Notes under the pieces: generated by a model
The model's database searches: none
Told to the model about the DNA's origin: nothing
The model's input: the letters and a program-made list of their open reading frames with translations, nothing else
From: JABWBD01 sp040768665
GTDB taxonomy: Bacteria; Planctomycetota; Planctomycetia; Pirellulales; Thermoguttaceae
DNA length: 64,000 bases
Assembly (NCBI GenBank): GCA_040768665.1
Contig: JAXGMN010000015.1
Span: 186,001 to 250,000, forward strand
Reading direction: 5' to 3'
Made by a program: the position numbers and the translations under genes
In this document: one piece after another, positions 61,124 through 64,000 of the stretch
Layout: each line of letters begins with the position of its first letter
Numbering within the stretch: position 1 is the first letter of the stretch

Positions 61124-61420
61124 ATGCCTGCTTGGAGTAAGAAGCGGGAGCGGCAGTATGAACACATCAAGGAAAGCTCACAGGACCGCGGTGTACCCGA
61201 GGGGCGGGCAAAACAGATTGCCGCCCGCACCGTAAACAAGACGCGCCGCCAGCGCGGCGAAACGCCGAACCGCCGGACGCAAGGCACGGGCAATCCCAAT
61301 GTGCCGCTGAAGGATCGGTCGAAGCAAGAATTGTACAACATGGCCCAGAACCTTGGCATCAAGGGCCGTAGCCGCATGAAGAAGGATGACCTCGTGGCGG
61401 CCATCCGGAAAAAACGGTAG
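61124..61420 (+). CDS. Small basic protein with Rho-N/SAP-like C-terminus
   Basis: A 98-residue basic protein. The N-terminal part (MPAWSKKRERQYEHIKESSQ; KQIAARTVNKTRRQRGETPN; TQGTGNPN) matches a widespread family sometimes labelled plasmid-stabilisation protein. The C-terminal part (SKQELYNMAQNLGIKGRSRM, KKDDLVAAIRKK) is a Rho N-terminal/SAP-like nucleic-acid-binding motif. AAAGGAG lies 7 bases before the ATG. Probably binds nucleic acid; role unknown. Confidence 0.8.
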   Translation: MPAWSKKRERQYEHIKESSQDRGVPEGRAKQIAARTVNKTRRQRGETPNRRTQGTGNPNVPLKDRSKQELYNMAQNLGIKGRSRMKKDDLVAAIRKKR

Positions 61421-61468
61421 AAGCGAAGCGGTGGTGAATAATCCGGGCTGGGCAGGGCGATCTGGTCC

Positions 61469-63862
61469 TCACTGCGAAAAGTCAAGCCGCACTTCGCCCT
61501 CGACCAGCTTCAGCCGGGCCTCGAACCGCCTGCCGGCCTTCGATCGAAAACCTTTCATTTTCGCCGTCTCTCCCTTGGCCAACAGCGACCTGGCGGTCCG
61601 CTCGCTGATCTTCTTGCCGGCGATCGTCTTCCAGATCGTGAACGTGCAGCCTTCCGTCCATCCGCTGCAACGGTAGGACTTCTGCTGGTCCCGTACTTCG
61701 GCGCCGCAGAGAGGGCACTTCCCAAGGGCCTTCGAAGCAACCGGAGTGGAACTGGGCTTCTCGCCGGCCGCCGGGCGTTTCCGCCGTCGCGGGCTGCCGG
61801 ACGCGGCTGCCTTGCTCCGAGCGGTTCGCTGCTGACCGCTCGGAACCGGGATCTCGGTCACTTCGCCGCAGTCGGTCAGCGTCAACAACACTCGCTCCGA
61901 GTCGGCCAACTCGATGGGCGCCGCAACAGCCCGATGCTGCAACAACTGCCTGATCTGGGCGGCATTCAATTCGCGGTCCCTATACGTGGGCCAAAGCACG
62001 AACTTGCAGCCCTCTTTCCAGCCGGAGCACCCGTAGCCGCGTTTCCCCTGGATGACCGGGCGACCACAGCGAGGGCAATCTCCCCAACGGGCTTCGTCGA
62101 TGCCGTCGATCTCTGCCGAGCGAATGAGCCGGCGGGTGTATTCGGCGATTTCGTCCATGAACCGCTCCGGCTGCAGTCGACCCGCCTCGATCTCGCGGAG
62201 CCTGGCCTCCCACTGGCCGGTAAGCTCCGGCGACTTCAGATCGCGGTGCCGGACGATCGCTATCAAATACCGGCCGAGGTCGGTGGCAAGGAGTTTCTTC
62301 TTCTCGCGGCGAATGTATTGGCGCTTCAAGAGCGTCTCGATGATCGCCGCCCGCGTGGCCGGCGTGCCCAGCCCCTTCGCTTTGAGAGCTTCCTTCAACT
62401 GCTCGTCGTCGACTAGTTTGCCCGTCGTGTCCATCGCGCCCAGCAGCGTGTTTTCGGTGAAGTGCGGCGGCGGCGCGGTTTCGCCCTGTTTGACAAAGGG
62501 CTCATGCGGTCCCGACTCGCCGACGGCAAACGCAGGCAGCGGCTGCGCCTCGTCCGGCGACTCCTCGTCGCCGCGACCTTCCACGGCGGTCCAGCCCGGC
62601 TCAACCACGCGAACGCCCCGTGCACGAAAAGGCACTTCATTGCTTGCCGCGTCGACCGTCGTCACCTCTTTCACGCAGGGCGGATAAAAGGCCGCGATCA
62701 ACCGTATTACCACGGCATCAAAAACCTTCTGCTGGGCCGGCGGCAGGCTTTCCGGCACCGTGCCCGAGGGGAGAATCGCGTGGTGGTCGCTGACCTTGCC
62801 GTCGTTGACGATGCGGCTCGTAAACGGCAGAGATCCCAGATCCAGGCCGCCGATTTCCCGAGGCCGATAGGGCTCGAGCTGCCGCAAGATCCCGGGGACC
62901 TGCGCCCGCATGTCGCTGCCGAGGTAACGCGAGTCGGTCCGTGGATACGTGATCAGCTTCGCTTCGTAAAGGGACTGAGCGGCCTTGAGCGTGGCGTCGG
63001 CCGACAGCCCGAACCGGCGGTTCATCGCGCGCTGCAGCTCGGTCAGATCGTACAACTGCGGCGGCAGTTCCCGCTGTTCTTTGCGGGCGACCTCGATCAC
63101 TTTCAGGGGACGGTCCCGGACTTTCGCGAGCAGTTCCTGTGCGTCGCTCTCGCGAACAAAACGGTCGCCGCGGTGCTTGAAGATCACGTCGCGATAGCGG
63201 GTCATGAGCTCCCAGAACGGTTCGGGGCGGAAAGTGCGGATCTCGTCGTCGCGCCCGACGATCATCGCCAGCACGGGCGTTTGAACGCGGCCCACGCTCC
63301 ACAGCAGCCCCCGCGCTCCGTACCGGACCGTGTAGTTTCGCGTGCCATTGAGCCCGACGATCCAATCGGCCTCGCTCCGGCAGCGCGCGGCGGCGTAGAG
63401 CCGATCGTAATCGCTGCCGGGCCGCATCCGCCGCATCGCCTCGCGAATGGTCGCCGGGGTCAGCGAACTGAGCCACAGCCGCCGGAACGGCTTCCGCTCG
63501 CAGCCCGCCATCGCGACGATATAGCGGAAAATCAGCTCGCCCTCGCGGCCGGCGTCGGTCGCACAGATGATTTCCTCGGCGCCGCGGAACAGCCGCTTGA
63601 TCGTACTGAATTGCCGGCGCGACGCTCCATCCCCGGTCAGTCGCAACTCGAACCGTTCCGGAATAAAGGGGAGCACGTCGAGCGACCACCGCTTCAGGGC
63701 CGGGTCGTAGTCCTCCGGTTCCTTCAGCTCCACCAGGTGCCCGAAGGCCCAGGTAACCTGGTAGCCGTTGCCTTCCAGATAACCGTCATGCCTGGTGCGG
63801 GCCCCGACGACGGCCGCGATCTCCCGGGCGACGGACGGCTTCTCAGCGAGAATGACTTTCAC
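61469..63862 (-). CDS. topB: DNA topoisomerase III
   Basis: A 797-residue type IA topoisomerase. Toprim domain with catalytic Glu7 (VKVILAEKPSVAREI) and TDAGREGEL (102-110); catalytic Tyr306 in KLITYPRTDSRYL; conserved VGRVQTPVLAMIV and GLGTPATRAAII. Two zinc-ribbon-like repeats follow (CPRCGRPVIQGKRGYGCSGW; CPLCGAEVRDQQKSYRCSGW), separated by a basic linker, and a short basic tail. Resolves recombination and replication intermediates. The start is GTG at 63862, which overlaps the upstream gene by 20 bases. Confidence 0.93.
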   Translation of the reverse strand: MKVILAEKPSVAREIAAVVGARTRHDGYLEGNGYQVTWAFGHLVELKEPEDYDPALKRWSLDVLPFIPERFELRLTGDGASRRQFSTIKRLFRGAEEIICATDAGREGELIFRYIVAMAGCERKPFRRLWLSSLTPATIREAMRRMRPGSDYDRLYAAARCRSEADWIVGLNGTRNYTVRYGARGLLWSVGRVQTPVLAMIVGRDDEIRTFRPEPFWELMTRYRDVIFKHRGDRFVRESDAQELLAKVRDRPLKVIEVARKEQRELPPQLYDLTELQRAMNRRFGLSADATLKAAQSLYEAKLITYPRTDSRYLGSDMRAQVPGILRQLEPYRPREIGGLDLGSLPFTSRIVNDGKVSDHHAILPSGTVPESLPPAQQKVFDAVVIRLIAAFYPPCVKEVTTVDAASNEVPFRARGVRVVEPGWTAVEGRGDEESPDEAQPLPAFAVGESGPHEPFVKQGETAPPPHFTENTLLGAMDTTGKLVDDEQLKEALKAKGLGTPATRAAIIETLLKRQYIRREKKKLLATDLGRYLIAIVRHRDLKSPELTGQWEARLREIEAGRLQPERFMDEIAEYTRRLIRSAEIDGIDEARWGDCPRCGRPVIQGKRGYGCSGWKEGCKFVLWPTYRDRELNAAQIRQLLQHRAVAAPIELADSERVLLTLTDCGEVTEIPVPSGQQRTARSKAAASGSPRRRKRPAAGEKPSSTPVASKALGKCPLCGAEVRDQQKSYRCSGWTEGCTFTIWKTIAGKKISERTARSLLAKGETAKMKGFRSKAGRRFEARLKLVEGEVRLDFSQ

Positions 63863-64000
63863 GGCCGCTTTCTTCTGCTTGCGCTTTGAATGCCTTGCGA
63901 TCCCGCTGTCGCAGGAGCAGAAGGACGATCGCCAGACCAACGAGGTTCGATGCCTTCCACATGAGCATCCACCAGGGTTTGTACCAGCCGCCGGTCCGGA
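63843..64000 (-). CDS. C-terminal part of a membrane protein
   Basis: Runs in from beyond the window: 51 residues ending at TGA (63843-63845). It has a membrane helix (WKASNLVGLAIVLLLL) and a charged tail rich in Lys, Arg and Glu (RQRDRKAFKAQAEE). Overlaps the topB start by 20 bases, so the two are probably co-transcribed. Family not assignable from this part. Confidence 0.5.
   Translation of the reverse strand, partial: RTGGWYKPWWMLMWKASNLVGLAIVLLLLRQRDRKAFKAQAEESGRESHSR

Noticed and set aside
60704..61165. 153-codon minus-strand open frame downstream of the Cys-cluster protein
   Set aside because: Protein-like in part but with no ribosome site, and it overlaps the end of a better-supported gene on the other strand.

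Overview
This is a GC-rich bacterial window whose gene content points to a planctomycete (Planctomycetota, probably Pirellulales; inferred from content, not from a marker gene). The signs are a giant secreted TPR protein with lectin-like sandwich repeats of the kind annotated as DUF1581/DUF1583 in Rhodopirellula, a DUF6807 (PmoA-like) protein, a squalene-cyclase-like toroid protein with an N-terminal membrane anchor, a MoxR/DUF58/BatA/VWA operon, and many short palindromic repeats between genes. No rRNA, tRNA, CRISPR array or intact transposase was seen.

Layout. 1-664: the end of one gene, a decayed coding fragment and a palindromic repeat. 665-11643: accessory and housekeeping genes: a B12-binding radical SAM protein, an M14 zinc carboxypeptidase, a membrane-anchored MutS-family ATPase broken by a frameshift in its P-loop, the toroid protein, a DUF6807 protein and an alpha/beta hydrolase. 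Repeats lie between them. 11925-37052: a large flagellar cluster, all on the minus strand. In transcription order it reads TPR protein, flgN-like, sensor kinase, sigma-54 response regulator, flgB, flgC, fliE, fliF, fliG, fliH, fliI, fliJ, motE/ylxF-like, fliK, flgD, flgE, flbD, motA, motB, fliL, fliN, fliO, fliP, fliQ, fliR, flhB. The order resembles the Bacillus/delta-proteobacterial fla clusters, but fliM is absent from its usual place between fliL and fliN. Filament genes, rod/ring genes and flhA are not in the window. 37367-39645: an unusual alpha/beta hydrolase, a MITE-like inverted-repeat element and malate dehydrogenase. 39903-46520 (minus): MoxR, DUF58, BatA-type VWA and a second VWA protein. 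46825-60782 (plus, divergent): the 4083-residue secreted protein, two tiny overlapping ORFs behind a perfect Shine-Dalgarno, and a membrane coiled-coil protein with a cysteine cluster. 61124-64000: a Rho-N/SAP-like small protein, topoisomerase III and the end of a membrane protein.

How the genes fit together. The flagellar block encodes the MS ring, part of the C ring, the type III export gate and ATPase, hook, stator and a FleSR/FlrBC-type regulatory pair; a good -24/-12 site precedes flgB. Its switch looks altered: no fliM at the expected place, a FliN carrying several FliM-like N-terminal motifs, and a FliG whose EHPQ motif and torque-helix charges differ from the E. coli pattern. The MoxR/VWA operon and the divergent giant-protein operon look like one functional locus for an envelope or surface assembly, of unknown role; this is the best candidate here for an undescribed system.
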